Source: Hyphodiscus hymeniophilus (taxonomy: Eukaryota > Ascomycota > Leotiomycetes > Helotiales > Hyphodiscaceae). From it: a stretch of DNA of 64,000 nt. The DNA is taken from contig VNKQ01000015.1 of the NCBI GenBank assembly GCA_016508695.1, positions 372,001 to 436,000 of the forward strand, given 5' to 3'. Each line of letters begins with the position of its first letter. Position 1 is the first letter of the stretch. Position numbers and translations under genes: made by a program. Below are positions 48,433 through 59,839 of this stretch, one piece after another. Under the pieces are notes generated by a model. It searched no databases. It was not told the origin of the DNA and saw nothing but the letters and a program-made list of their open reading frames with translations.

Positions 48433-48957
48433 TATCCTTATTATTCTTAACTTTGTCTTAGCCTTTAAAATAAAATTACTAAATACTTATAATACCGAAT
48501 TAAGTACTCGACGATTACTCTTAGCCTTCGAATTAACCCCCCCCCCTTCTTAGCCCCCGCGATCCTTAAGCGTACTAAAATCCAGGTTATATAATAATAC
48601 TAACTAGTAAATCACATGATAACCAGAGTTAGCTAGTATGGCCAATTAGACCTAGCCACTTTATATTCGTACGTATATATATATATATAGTTATTACTTC
48701 TTACCTTAGTTTAGTAAGTAATAAGAAATAATTAATCTATATTACTAATAGGTTATAAGCCCGGAGTTCCGCTAAGTATTCCGAATTATATAATACAGAC
48801 TTATTACTAGCTAGCTTTTAGCTTATTAGGCCAAATTATAGCTTATTCCTAGTTATTATAGCGAAAAAAATCGCGCTTATAATAATATCTTAGTATTTAT
48901 ATAGGGCCGAAACTTTATTATTAACCTCCTAGAGGTTAGTAATTACTAACTACCTAA
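48433..48957. other. Segment between the paired repeats, no gene
   Basis: About 525 bp, moderately AT-rich. Contains a run of ten C (48537-48546) and an (AT)n stretch near 48677. No coding sequence recognised. Confidence 0.5.
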
Positions 48958-49092
48958 TTAAGAGACAGGCTATAACAACTTGCCTTCCGGCTAAAACAAC
49001 TTTTAGGGGGTATACTTAATATCCTCGCTTAAACATAGTAATTTGTATGTACAAGTAAGGCTAAACTATGTACCTTACCAAACGTCAATCTA
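48958..49092. repeat. Second, uninterrupted copy of the split repeat
   Basis: About 135 bp, beginning TTAAGAGACAGGCTATAACA and containing the block GGGGGTATACTTAATATCCTCG. In direct orientation to the split copy with about 525 bp between. The pair could be the LTRs of a tiny non-autonomous element or simply two insertions; no target duplication was found. Confidence 0.6.
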
Positions 49093-52000
49093 TATATATT
49101 AACGTTAATTATTAGAATAATACTAGTTTATTATTACGTATAAAGGTTTGTATAAGAACTTTTCTTTTCTTTTTCTCTCTTTTTTTTACTTATTTCTTAC
49201 TTACTTATTACTTATATTAACCTCTTACTTATTTCCTTTCTTATAAATAATATAAGATAAACGCTTTTCCTCTTTTTTTATCTCTTAAATTCTATATTTA
49301 TTGTAATATATAATAGCTTATAATTATTTTCTTAATTAATTTATATAAGGGGGCGCGTTATAATATATATATAATATTATATAAATATAATAACTCTTTA
49401 TTAAAACTCTCTAATCTTTGCTTTAAGAAGTATATAAGTAAGTATTACTTAGAGAAATTAACCTTAATACTCCTTTATAAATATATATTAATTCTAAACG
49501 GCTTGTAATTATTAATTCTAAGCCTTTGCGGCTTATAAAGCGTTTATAAATTAATTTAAACTTATTAAATAAAGAGTAAATTGCCTTATAATAAGTATAA
49601 GCTATTAAGATTATTATTAAGAGAAGTAAAAGGGTAAGGCTTACGCGAGAAATAAGGGTAAGGGAAGTAATTTATAGTTTGTAAGGCTTTATCTCTAAAT
49701 TTAATATTATAAAAGGGGCTTATTACTTAGGCTAGCTATATTATAAATACAAGTTTTATTAGGTACTTCACTTTATAAACAAATAAATTCTTCTTCATAA
49801 GTAATTTATATATATTAGTAAAAATTCTTACAAAAGTTTTTAGTTAATAAAATCGTCCTAAAGCGGTTAGCGTAACGGTCTTACGGTCCGGACCGTTGGC
49901 CAGTCTATTTTATAGCCTATTATATATAAGGAAATAATTAGCTTAATCATTTATAACTTATTCTAGACGTATTATAAAGGCTATTCGAGGATAATAATTA
50001 TATACGCGCGCCTTTTAAAAAAATATTTATTAATATAACTTTATATTTAGCTTTATATTTATTACTTATAATAAGGATAAGTATCTTAATTTCTTAAGTA
50101 ATAATATTTAATACTTTTATATTTATAATAAGCTCTTTTACTTATAAGGATTATTATAGCCCGAAAACAAAATAACTCTTACCTTTATATAACTCTATTT
50201 AAATTATAATTATATTATAAATATATAAATAAATTATTATTTATTACCTCATTATATAATTTTAATAAAGCTTTTATAAATATTTATAAACTATAAGAAT
50301 CTGTTTATTAAATTATATAAAACGGTTAATAAATAATTATATAAGCTTATAAACTCTTAGTTTCGGCTTTTTCTTAATTTATAAATATACTTAGTTATAA
50401 AATCGGGTATTAATTAATTAATATTAAGAGAACCTTTTAATAAGTAATAAGATTATAATTATTCTTTTAGACGAGTTTAATAAAGCCTTATATTAAGATA
50501 TTATACTTATAGTCTAATAATCCTCGGGCTAAAAGTACTTTATTTACTTATATCAGTCTTACTTATATTATATATATATTATTATATTATATTTTTCTCT
50601 TTCTAAGTAATAATTATAAGTAACGCTATAAGATATAACTTTATTAAGGCTAATAAGATTATATACGGGCCTATCTTAAATAGAGGTAATATTATGAATA
50701 TTATCTTTATACTTATTATTAAGAGTTTTCCTCTCTCTTTTTTATAAGTCACTTATTTTAATAATATTATATTAATATGTTTATATTTTATAAGGTTATA
50801 ACTCTTAATTAAATCTATTATAATTAAATAAAAATCCGTATAAATATTTATAAAGGGCTATAAGATAATTTAATAACTATAAACATTAATTTAAATAAGC
50901 TTAATTATAAAGTTATTTTTCTTTTAAGTTTTATAAGTAATAATTAATTTATATAATAATTCTTTTAAGATTTAATAATAATTATATATTACTTTAATAC
51001 CTTTATCTTCTTTATTACTTTTATAGCTAGCCCTTATTAAAGGGAGATTATAGAGGATCTTATAAGTAATTAGTAAGTAATTAATTAACTTAATCTTATT
51101 ACTTATATATTTTGTCTTAAATATAAAGAATTACTTATAAATCTTAAAGAGAGTATTTTCGGTTTATATTAAATATACGTCTTTATTATTAAGTATTAAA
51201 AGTATAGCTTATTATATATATACCTTCTTTTATAACTTACTTATAATATATAATTTCTTTTACCTAATTATATTAATAAAGTAATTTATATAAAGCTTTT
51301 ACTTATAAAGTAAGGTAAGGGTTTATAAGAGTTAATTATAGGTTAAATATATTATAAACTATATAAGAATAATTATTTAAAAGCTTTTTATATAAATTAT
51401 TAATTCCCTTTTAATTTATTATATTATTAAAAGCGTTTTCTTAAGGATTTCTCGCCCAAAATAATTATTTATAAAGATAATTACTTATAATATTATTATC
51501 GAGATAATAAGGATACTTTTAAGTTATATAAGCTTAAACTTCTAGATTAGATAATTGTTTATAATAACTATTAAGTAATTCCTTATAACCCGTTTTTCTT
51601 ATAAAAGTATTAATATTATATAAACGTTAAGGTTTATATTATAATTTAAGTTATAAAGTATATTAATAAGTATATTTATAAGGGTTTAGATTATATAATA
51701 ATTATATTTAATAAAACGGAAAATAAGATTACTCGCTATATTATAAGCTAATATATTAATCTACTAGAAGTTATTTATTAAATCTTTAAGTTTCTTACTT
51801 ATTAAAAATAGCCGCCTATAACTTACTTATTAGTTTATTTACTAGGGTAATATATAATTTACTTTTTAGATAATTTATTAGCCTTATAATTAAAAGAAAA
51901 GATAGAAATAACGCTATTAAACGACCAGACGGCAAACTAGCTACTGTTTTCGGCCGGTTTAGTCACTGCTTTCCGCAGCTAACTTACTAAAATCTCGCGC

Positions 52001-52430
52001 TACTCTAGCGCTCGCGTACCTTATGGCCAAGGCGGTACAGCGATAGGGACCCCTACTAAAGGAATATTAAAAAAGCGAGTGGGTCAAGTTATTATTCGGA
52101 AAAGCTACTTTCTCTTATCTTATCCTCGTTTAATATTTTCTAAGAAGAGGAGAATAGAAAACGGCTACTTACTATCCCCTAGGTGACTCAAGATAGTAGT
52201 TATCTTATTTATATCTTTGTTTATCCTCTCTCTTTCTTTCCTTTATTTTCTTTCTTTTAACCCTCTTATACTTAACTATTACTATCCCTTGCTTTACGTC
52301 TCTCTTACCCTTCTGCTAGCTACTATTACTTGGGTAATAGGCTCCTCTTTTATATTCTCTGCCTTACTTCGTTACTTTTAATTGCCCTTGCTATTATTCC
52401 TTTTAATTAATTTAGTCGATATACGTCGTT
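49093..52430. other. Extreme AT desert, unidentified RIP-degraded DNA
   Basis: More than 3 kb of sequence made almost only of TTA/TAA/ATA words, so mutated that no protein can be recognised on either strand. A small GC-richer spot at 49858-49905 includes the 14-bp palindrome ACGGTCCGGACCGT. Composition becomes less extreme from about 51920. Probably old transposon sequence, family unknown. Confidence 0.5.
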
Positions 52431-52439
52431 ACTAATAAC

Positions 52440-54945
52440 TAATACTAAGCTTTGCCTCCTCTAATAGTAATAGATTAGATATTAAGAGCTACTTTAATAT
52501 AAGAGATAAATAAGATAAGACTAACGCTAAGACTAAGCCAACTAACGTTAATACTAATAAAGATAGAAACGACGAGGTAGATTTACTAGATCTAGAGTAG
52601 CTCGCTAGAGAGAAGAATACTTAGCCGCTAGAGTATTACCTCGACTAAGAGAATAACTCTAACGAATCCGAGGATAGAGATAAGGACTATAATAATAGTA
52701 GTCTTCTCCTTCTAAATATAATCGAGGGAAATTTCTATTAGTAAGTATTTATTCTCTTCTTGCGTACTATCTTTTACTATTAAACTACTAATCTAATACT
52801 CTTTATAAGTATTATAAGTATATATAAAAGAATCTTACCCAAGTAATTCAGGCTATTTCTCGCTATACTCTTAAGGCCTTCTTCGAATAGATATTAAATT
52901 AACGTTAGGGAAAGAGTAGGAAGAGGCTTATAGGCATTTAGTTGGCTAGTACGCTCGGGATATACTAGAAAGTCTTTCGGCTCGTATACAAACGAGCGAC
53001 TAGAGAAAAGATTAAAGGGAAAATAAACTATTATATATATCGGGTAAGTAGTATTTCTTGTCTACTTGCTTAATCTAGACCGAATTATTATAAATAAAAA
53101 CTAATAAAATATTTATCGCAAGTCCTTAAGAAGCTAGCAAAGAAGTACTACTTATTAACGAAGAAGCGCGATAATATCGCTATATATATCGAGGATCTCG
53201 CAAGCGTCCTATAGACTAACTTAACTATAATAAAGTAGAGATATATATATAGCCGATAGCGGATCTAAACTAGTCTCTTTTGCTAGCTAGCTATATTCTC
53301 TACAAACCGACCTTTAGTACTCTTAAAGCTCTACTATAGTAATATTATAATAAACCTACTATAGGACTCTAGTAGCGGGTTTTATCGGATCTTAATCGAG
53401 TTTACGTATGAGTTTACAAAGAAGTATCTAAGTATAAAAGAGGCGTAAGTTTAACCTTAAGACTTGTCTCGTCCTCTTACTATCTCTCTTCCCTGCTTAT
53501 TTTAGCTAAGACATATAACTTATATAGAAGCTAGGAATACGTTTATACTCCCTAAGATTATTTTTAATCCGTCCCTAATCCTTAGTCTATACGTCGCTTT
53601 CTTAGGTCTTATCTTTACTAATAATATATTCTTAGCCCCGAGTCTTATATTAGCTAAGAGGATTAGCGAGCTAAATATCCCGCTTAGCTATAAGTAATTA
53701 CCCTTGTATCTAAAGCTAGAGATAGCTAATATCCCTATCTTCTATAAGTCTATTAGGACTCCTTATAGCTACGAGATCTCGCCCGACTAGCTACTATTAT
53801 ATACGATTCTCTTAAAGTAAATAAAGCGGCTCGGTATACTTACTAGGTTCCCGTAAATCACGCGTCTATACTACCTCCGATATAGTATAGGTAATACCTT
53901 TAACTAGAGTAGTATATATCTTATAGCCCCCTTTCCGCTATGCGATATACTAACTATAGACTAATAAGTAATATAAGTGACGCGCTCTAGAATATAATAA
54001 TATAACACGCGAAGATTAATACTTTTATTAAGTACTACCTCCGCTAGATAGTTACTACTAATACGCAAGCTATTATCTCTAGCTATAAACCTTAGCGCGA
54101 CTTAATATAAGCAGCTTATTAGATAACTTGCTAGATTAATCTTAATTAGCCGTAAGAACTTACGCCTAAGGAATCCTTATTTATTAATTAGGATCCCGTT
54201 ATTTATCGCCTTATTATAAAGCGGGAGAAGTAAAAGCACTACTTCTAGGGCACGGCGATATAGTAGCTAGGGTACTAGATTATTAGCTAAGTAATCTTTA
54301 ATACTAGGTAATAGCTAAGAGCTACGCTCCTTAAGTATATTTAAGAGCGCTAGGATTTAAAACACCCGGTTAATAAGATCAAGTAGTAACTCTCTAGGCT
54401 TAAGCTTAGCTAGGACGTAAAGAGTACTTTAAACTAGAATAATAAGATACTCCCGCTTTAAAAACGCTTGGCAGAGATAATAATAACGCTCCCGGGTATA
54501 ATTATCAAAGAAGAGTTCCGCTACTATAATACGGCTATTAATATAGTCGCTACCTATTACTACTTCTAGGATGGGGGGGCTACTACTATACTACGCAAAA
54601 GGTTATCTATACGATAGACAAGTCTAATACTATTAAACGAGACTAGCCCCTAGCTAGTAGCTACCTAGGCCGAGAAACAAGCGTTAAGTAACGCTATATT
54701 ATTAGTGTTTACTAAGAAGAGGACTATTACTTATTTCCTTTACTTAGGGGAGTAGAGCTTACCGTTCGAAAAGTATACTTATAAATTTACTAGTCTAAGA
54801 GACTTAATAAAGTACTTTAAGCGAAAGTATCTAGCTTATATTAAAGAAGGAGATCGGCTCTAGTATAAAGTCTATCGAATAGGGCTATAGTATAAGTAGT
54901 ATCTTTAGAATTACGTAGAGTGTATCTATAGAACCATTTCCTAAT
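52440..54945 (+). pseudogene. DUF3435/FluG-type tyrosine-recombinase-like gene, RIP-ruined
   Basis: Reading through stops on the plus strand recovers the ordered blocks of fungal DUF3435 (FluG-domain) proteins: an acidic N-terminus (about 52570-52740); a likely intron (about 52742-52850); then SASTLG and YWK-like segments seen here as ASTLGIY.KVFRLVY (52940-53000); KRDNIAIYIEDLA (53165-53205) and the LLEFT equivalent ILIEFTYEFTKKYL (53390-53430). A second intron-like gap follows. Then come NTFILPKIIFNPSLILSL (53530-53590), ISELNIPLSYK, the RLYYLRYSIGN block (53865-53900), and a C-terminal C2H2-like pair (CFQCF/HIKEGDRL...CRIGL.HK..L..H, 54715-54930). DUF3435 defines the tyrosine recombinases that act as captains of Starship giant elements, though many relatives are outside Starships. 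It has dozens of TAA/TAG codons and is not functional. Confidence 0.8.
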
Positions 54946-54949
54946 TCTT

Positions 54950-56342
54950 TTATAATACACTAAGAGGGCGTGGTTAGAGCTTGAGTTTGCCCCGTCTTCT
55001 CTTTTTATTTCTCTGCCCTTTCTTAGTTATATGTTATTCTTACGGCGTGCTTTGTAAGTAAACTCATAGTCAGTTATGCGCTTGCAGGGTCGCTTGCTTG
55101 TTCCGAGTAAGTTTCTTTAGGATTAGACCAAATTAGGCAGGGCTCTAGCTGCTGCGTGAGGATGGGAAGGACTGTTTTTAAGGAGCAGCCAGTTTGTAGG
55201 CCACTAATATAGCCTTGTAGACTTTTTTTTTTGCTCGTAGTCCAGTGCCTGCCGGGCTTTGACGTTGTCACTATATAGTGTTATTGATTTGGCTTGACAG
55301 TTGCTATATCCTGGACCAGCCAAATCGCCACGAGCAAGATATGTCACGATAGGAGAGATCGATTGAGATGGGATGGTATAGCTGTCATTTCTTATACTAG
55401 CTCTACATTTAGAATCCACCGCACTTTTGACCTCTTCCTAGCTCACTCCCAGAGCCGGCAAGTTAAGCATTAGTTGCACAGCTAAGGCTTAATCGTACTT
55501 TGAGTTTGTGTGGTGGATTTATTCAAGCTATATATTGTCGTGTAGGCAATTCCCGCCACGGTCCTTGTGCCAACTATTTGTATTGTTTCTTTGTACCAAT
55601 CACGCATTTGTACCAACCAATCCCTAGTGTCACGGGATGACGCGTTGACCAGGTGTCAACATATCATGTGATCTCGTTTAGATTCTTTAAAAGCGCGAGG
55701 AGCTTTCAAGCTTCTTTCTGATTCCTCGCGCTACGTCTTGTATCTAGAGATCAATATACACCTTGACTCAAACCCTCACACCTAGTACAAATATTTCTGT
55801 GGTACTAGCAAGTGGTTTGTACCAGTATTTTAATGGTACCATGGCTTCTGGTTACCGTCCAATACCCGGAAGTCATCGCCAAGAGGGCCAGGTGGCCAAA
55901 ACTTGGCATTCAGCCGCAAAATCTGCATGAGCACGAGACACGACTCATAGCAGAGGCAACAGTATTGCTAGCTCTCAATACAGGACAACGCCAGAAACTA
56001 CCAGACCAAATCTTTGAATCATTCGTTACTTTCTGGTGTTCCGATATGAGTAATCTCGCTATCAACCTCTGACAGGAAGAAACACGTACAAGTATACCCC
56101 ACAGCCAACACTCAAGATCCTGCAAATACACCACCGTAGGACATTAAAAAGTTTCTATAGATGTCGAGTTGAAACGGTAGCCAGATCTATCTGAAGTATG
56201 AAAGAAATTCTTTCGTTAAAATCGGAGAATACAACGAGAAGTGAAGTGAAGTGTGTTGGTTGGTTTTGTTAATAGCTCAATTGACTTTCCCCCATGGTTA
56301 ATGCCAAAAGAGGTTGCATGTAAAGCATCCTTTTATACCAAT
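54950..56342. other. Non-RIP island with LTR-like sequence, no firm gene
   Basis: Composition returns to normal at about 54960. The stretch 55530-55800 looks like a solo LTR or 5' end of a copia-type element: it holds an inverted repeat AGCGCGAGGA (55692-55701) / TCCTCGCGCT (55733-55742) and ends in a CTCACACC-rich run. A short frame (ATG at 55833 to 56072, 79 codons) follows, of unknown nature. Minus-strand frames at 55074-55419 are unconvincing. Confidence 0.4.
55833..56072 (+). CDS. Small hypothetical open frame
   Basis: 79 codons starting MVPWLLVTVQYPEVIAKRA, then a Gln/Glu-rich middle. No domain recognised. It sits just after the LTR-like segment, so it could be the start of a decayed retroelement gag. 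Weak. Confidence 0.2.
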   Translation: MVPWLLVTVQYPEVIAKRARWPKLGIQPQNLHEHETRLIAEATVLLALNTGQRQKLPDQIFESFVTFWCSDMSNLAINL

Positions 56343-57578
56343 CTAGGCCATTCCTATTTGACTTTCGCATTCGCCGGCGTAGATTATGTTGTCACTATGA
56401 TCTGAAATGTCGAAGCCCGTGTTGAAGTCCAGCATTGTGGATCTAATCGTCCCGTGGGCGAAATGCAAATCGTCATTCAATTGCATGGCTTTGACCATAT
56501 TGGTCTCTAACGTAGATGACCTTGGAAGTCCCTGCATTTGTTGTGCTCTCATGTAGTGTGCAGTGAGGTCAGGGGTGTGAGCAGGACCCAAGAAATCATC
56601 CTGTCCAGACCACGGAGAAAATGTTGAACTGTTGCGGAACATCAGAGATTCGGTCTGTAAATCTGTGCATATGGGTGACGGGACGGAGTAACTTGTGTTG
56701 GAGGGGGTCCGTGGTTGGTGATCCTCATCAAACGAGGGCTTCAGTGGCAGATTCAGGGGAGCCGGCTTGGTCGCGCGGGGCGCGATCTCGGCGGCCTGTC
56801 GTTGTGACCACATTTGATTGTAGTCTTTGGATAAGCTCGAGTGATCACTCTCACTTCTGCTTGCTTGATCCGTACGACCGAGGGCTGGAGAGTATGTGGA
56901 CTCCTCAGAGTATTTCCGTCCACTTGTGTCCTTCGAATTCGCCTCTGATCGTGCAGCTTGAAGCTGAGCTTGTAATTTGGCGAAATCTTCGGCTCCCTCA
57001 GGGAAATTATTAGGGAGATCTGGAGAGGGTCGAATGCATCCAAGCTTGAAAGCTACGTCGTGGATTACTGGTTGCCCCCTGTCATTCATCTCAGGTTCCC
57101 CAAATCCCACGACTCGTTGTTGCGAACCATCGCATAAAGTTTTTGAACTGTGCCAATAAGAGCATACTGGGTGTTCTCCAAGACCTCAGCATATCTGAAT
57201 TGATATGTCAGAATAATTAGGGTAGGTGAATCAAAGAAGACCTCACCCTCGAGTTAATTGCTTGAATTCAGTCTTCTTCCTACTTCCAGCAATACATACC
57301 AATCCATCACCTTTACATCTTTTGCAAGGTGACGCTCCATCACACTGAACAAGGAGTCAGTGAAGTTATGCAGGACTTTGCGCCTCCAATACCTTTATCT
57401 TCTTCATCCTACATCTCTCGCATGCTTTCCAAACCCTTTTGTGTCTTCGATCTATCACAACAGACGTACATTCATGTAAAGAATCGGATCTCTTAGAAGT
57501 TCTGTTCACAACCTTGGAAGGCTTTCTAGACTGGTAGTATTTATGATTGTCGATTGGAGGTGTTGGTGAACTAGACAT
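56343..57578 (-). CDS. Zn(II)2Cys6 transcription factor, frameshifted
   Basis: Minus-strand exons 57578-57393, 57344-57247 and 57194-56343 (introns 48 and 52 nt) join in phase. The first intron falls inside the zinc cluster; splicing gives C-x2-C-x6-C-x5-C-x2-C-x6-C (WKACERCRMKKIK then CDGASPCKRCKGDGLVC), a textbook fungal binuclear cluster. The linker after it (SRKKTEFKQLTRGYAEVLEN and YALIGTVQKLYAMVRNN) matches a widespread family of C6 regulators of unknown target. The frame then breaks: WDLG is followed by a stop, while EPEMNDRGQPVIHD continues in the next frame to the stop at 56343. One missing G in the run complementary to CCCC at 57098-57101 explains it. The C-terminal part is Ser/Pro-rich and disordered. 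Start chosen at MSSSPTPP (57578). Either a recent pseudogene or a base-call error. Confidence 0.7.
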
Positions 57579-58310
57579 GTTGAGAGACGAAGTTGTTTTA
57601 GAGAAGTGTAGTGGGATAAGTGAGGTAAATGTGTCGAGGCGCCAAACGAAATATACAACCAAGCTCCATCCATTTCAGTCAAAACTGGCTGAGAGTCCCG
57701 ATTCACAGTCCGAGCAAGGGCCGGTCGGGTTATTATTTTGTGTTCGAGAGTTCTCCTACGCAGGTAGACTTGGCGCAGACAAATCGTTGCTGACTTTACC
57801 ACAGGACCCTGGAAATCTACCAGTCAGGAGGTCGACCACGAGAAGAGCATCGAGAACCGTAGGCGGTGATTTCTAAGCCATTGAAGCCCTGGTTCTTTGC
57901 TACGAACTAACATGTGCGTTGGGAAGGCGGATAGTATATGTTCTCCCGTCCAGATAAGTTGAGCCTTGGTTGTTGGTCCACCTGCTATTCCGCCAGTGCC
58001 GTGTGGAATCCGAGACAGCCGGAGGCTCGATGCAACAAAAGTTTTTTCCCCGGCCCATACGTGCTGAAGCCTATCGTGTGTATCAAGCATCACGCCACCA
58101 GAAGAATGAAAACATCACGTCACCAGAACATAGGGAATGACGTGTTCGCATCAAGTACACTCGTTTTGCACAAAAGTCAGCCAGTTAAATTAAAGTCTTT
58201 CTAAGTCTATCGAAAACACCGTCTCCCTTTTGATTATTAATTATAGCTTGGTCTATTCTTGTTCAATTTGTTCACTAATTATAGTACTTCTACTTTCAGA
58301 TTCGCCCTAG
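57579..58310. other. Upstream region of the Zn2Cys6 gene
   Basis: Ordinary composition to about 58200, then an abrupt change to RIP-type AT-rich sequence. No gene recognised. Confidence 0.5.
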
Positions 58311-58317
58311 AAAAATA

Positions 58318-59839
58318 ATTACTAATATTAAAGCTGCCTAACGCCTTGACTTAAGGGGCAAGCCTATAGTCCAGGTTTCTCTAAGTACAAATAAAAGTGT
58401 ATTGTGTAGTATTCCGCTATTATTAGAGTATACTATAAAATTAATTCGCCTAGGGATTTTTTGTACTTTAGTGCCTTTAGGAGCTTCTAAGGGAGCTTAC
58501 GAGGCTCTCGAATTACGTGATAGTAACGATTCCGTCTACTAAGGCAATAGAGTTCTAAAGGTAGTATAGATCGTTAATAAGATTCTTAGGCCTACTATTA
58601 TATCTTATAAGTTCGATGTTAGGAAAGATCTTACAAATATTAACGCTTTAATACGCCAAATAAACGGGACTAGTAATAAGAGCAAGCTTAGAGCTAATAC
58701 TATTCTAAGTATTAGTATAGCTTACGCAAGAGCTAGAGCTACCAAACAAGTAACTAGCGACCTTATCGTCCCCTCCTTAATTCTTTAATAATAGTTTTAT
58801 AGGACGTCCCTCTATATGAGTTCCTCTATTAGTAATTCGGCTTATATAAGCCATATATTATGCCCGTTCCTTTCTTTAATATTCTTAATAGCAGAGTATA
58901 TTCTAGTAACCTAATAGCGTTTCAAGAGTTTATAATTATACTATTTAGAGCTACCTCGCTTACTTATACTATGCAAATGGGCTTAGAAGTTTATTAGACA
59001 CTAAAAACTATTATTAAGACCTAGTTTAGTAGAGCTAGCAAGCTCGGTAATTATCTTATTATCTACTTTTTATCTAATGCCTAATAGCTATCGGCATCGG
59101 AAATAAAGGCGGTTTTACTCTACTTATCTCAAAGCCGCACAAGGCCCTTGACCTCCTAGTCACGTCTATTAACAAGTATAGCTATATAAGAAAGGTTAAG
59201 ATTAGAATAGATCTAATATCTAGCGAATTCTTTAAATCGGATTTCTATAATCTTGGATTTAAGGAAGAGGATACTATAGTATTGGAAATAAGGCTTAAAG
59301 CGCTCGAGCTTAGCGATTTGTATCGCGACCTATTAGAGAGATACCCTATAGTACTATTAGAAGACTTATTTGCAAAAGACGACTAGGCAATATAAACTAC
59401 GTTTAATAAGACTTGTTAGATTGAGCTTATTAGTGATAACCTTCTTATAACAAATACTAATAGAATTAGAATAGCTAAAGAAAAGAAGGCCTATAACTTA
59501 TTATTATTAAAGATTAACTAAATTAGGACTATTACTAAGGTAATAAAAGCGTATATACTCATTCTAAGTAATATAATAATAATATTACTAATCTCGAAGT
59601 CTAGTAGTACAAAACTCGTATTTAGCCTTAGTTAGAGTGTCTTTATGTCTTATCGCTTAAGTAAGACTACTAATAATTTTATAGCGGATTTGATAGTTAC
59701 TCTTAAGACGGGTCACTTAAAATCTAGTAGCCCATGTCGTAGTAAGCGAGTTACGAAATATAATCGATTAATAGATATCGAAGTAAAGTTAAAAGTTCAA
59801 AATCAGAGATATCTATATACTAGGACGGATTTTGGGTAG
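58318..59839 (+). pseudogene. Enolase paralogue, RIP-ruined
   Basis: Reading through stops on the plus strand gives the full order of enolase blocks: ITNIKAA*RLDLRGKPIVQV at the N-terminus; a retained intron (about 58399-58451); VPLGASKGAYEALELRD (58466-58520); NGTSNKSKLRANTIL (58660-58705); PVPFFNILN and LIAFQEF (58865-58935); SSEFFKSDFYNLGFKEED (59220-59275); YPIVLLEDLFAKDD (59340-59385), carrying a metal-binding acidic pair; TCIEL.SDNLLITN (59410-59460); NLLLLKIN*IRTITK (59500-59535); SYRLSKTTNNFIADLIV, equivalent to SHRSGETEDTFIADL (59645-59700); and LKSSSPCRSKRVTKYNRL (59730-59770). In enolase, SHRSGET and KIN are active-site blocks. Gln and Trp positions have become TAA/TAG. The coding order and an intron show it came from a genomic gene duplication, not a retrocopy. 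It cannot make a protein. Confidence 0.88.

Noticed and set aside
48537..48546. Run of ten C as a possible structural element
   Set aside because: A simple homopolymer in intergenic DNA, with no supporting context.
56621..57013. 130-codon plus-strand frame
   Set aside because: Antisense shadow of the Zn2Cys6 regulator's C-terminal exon.
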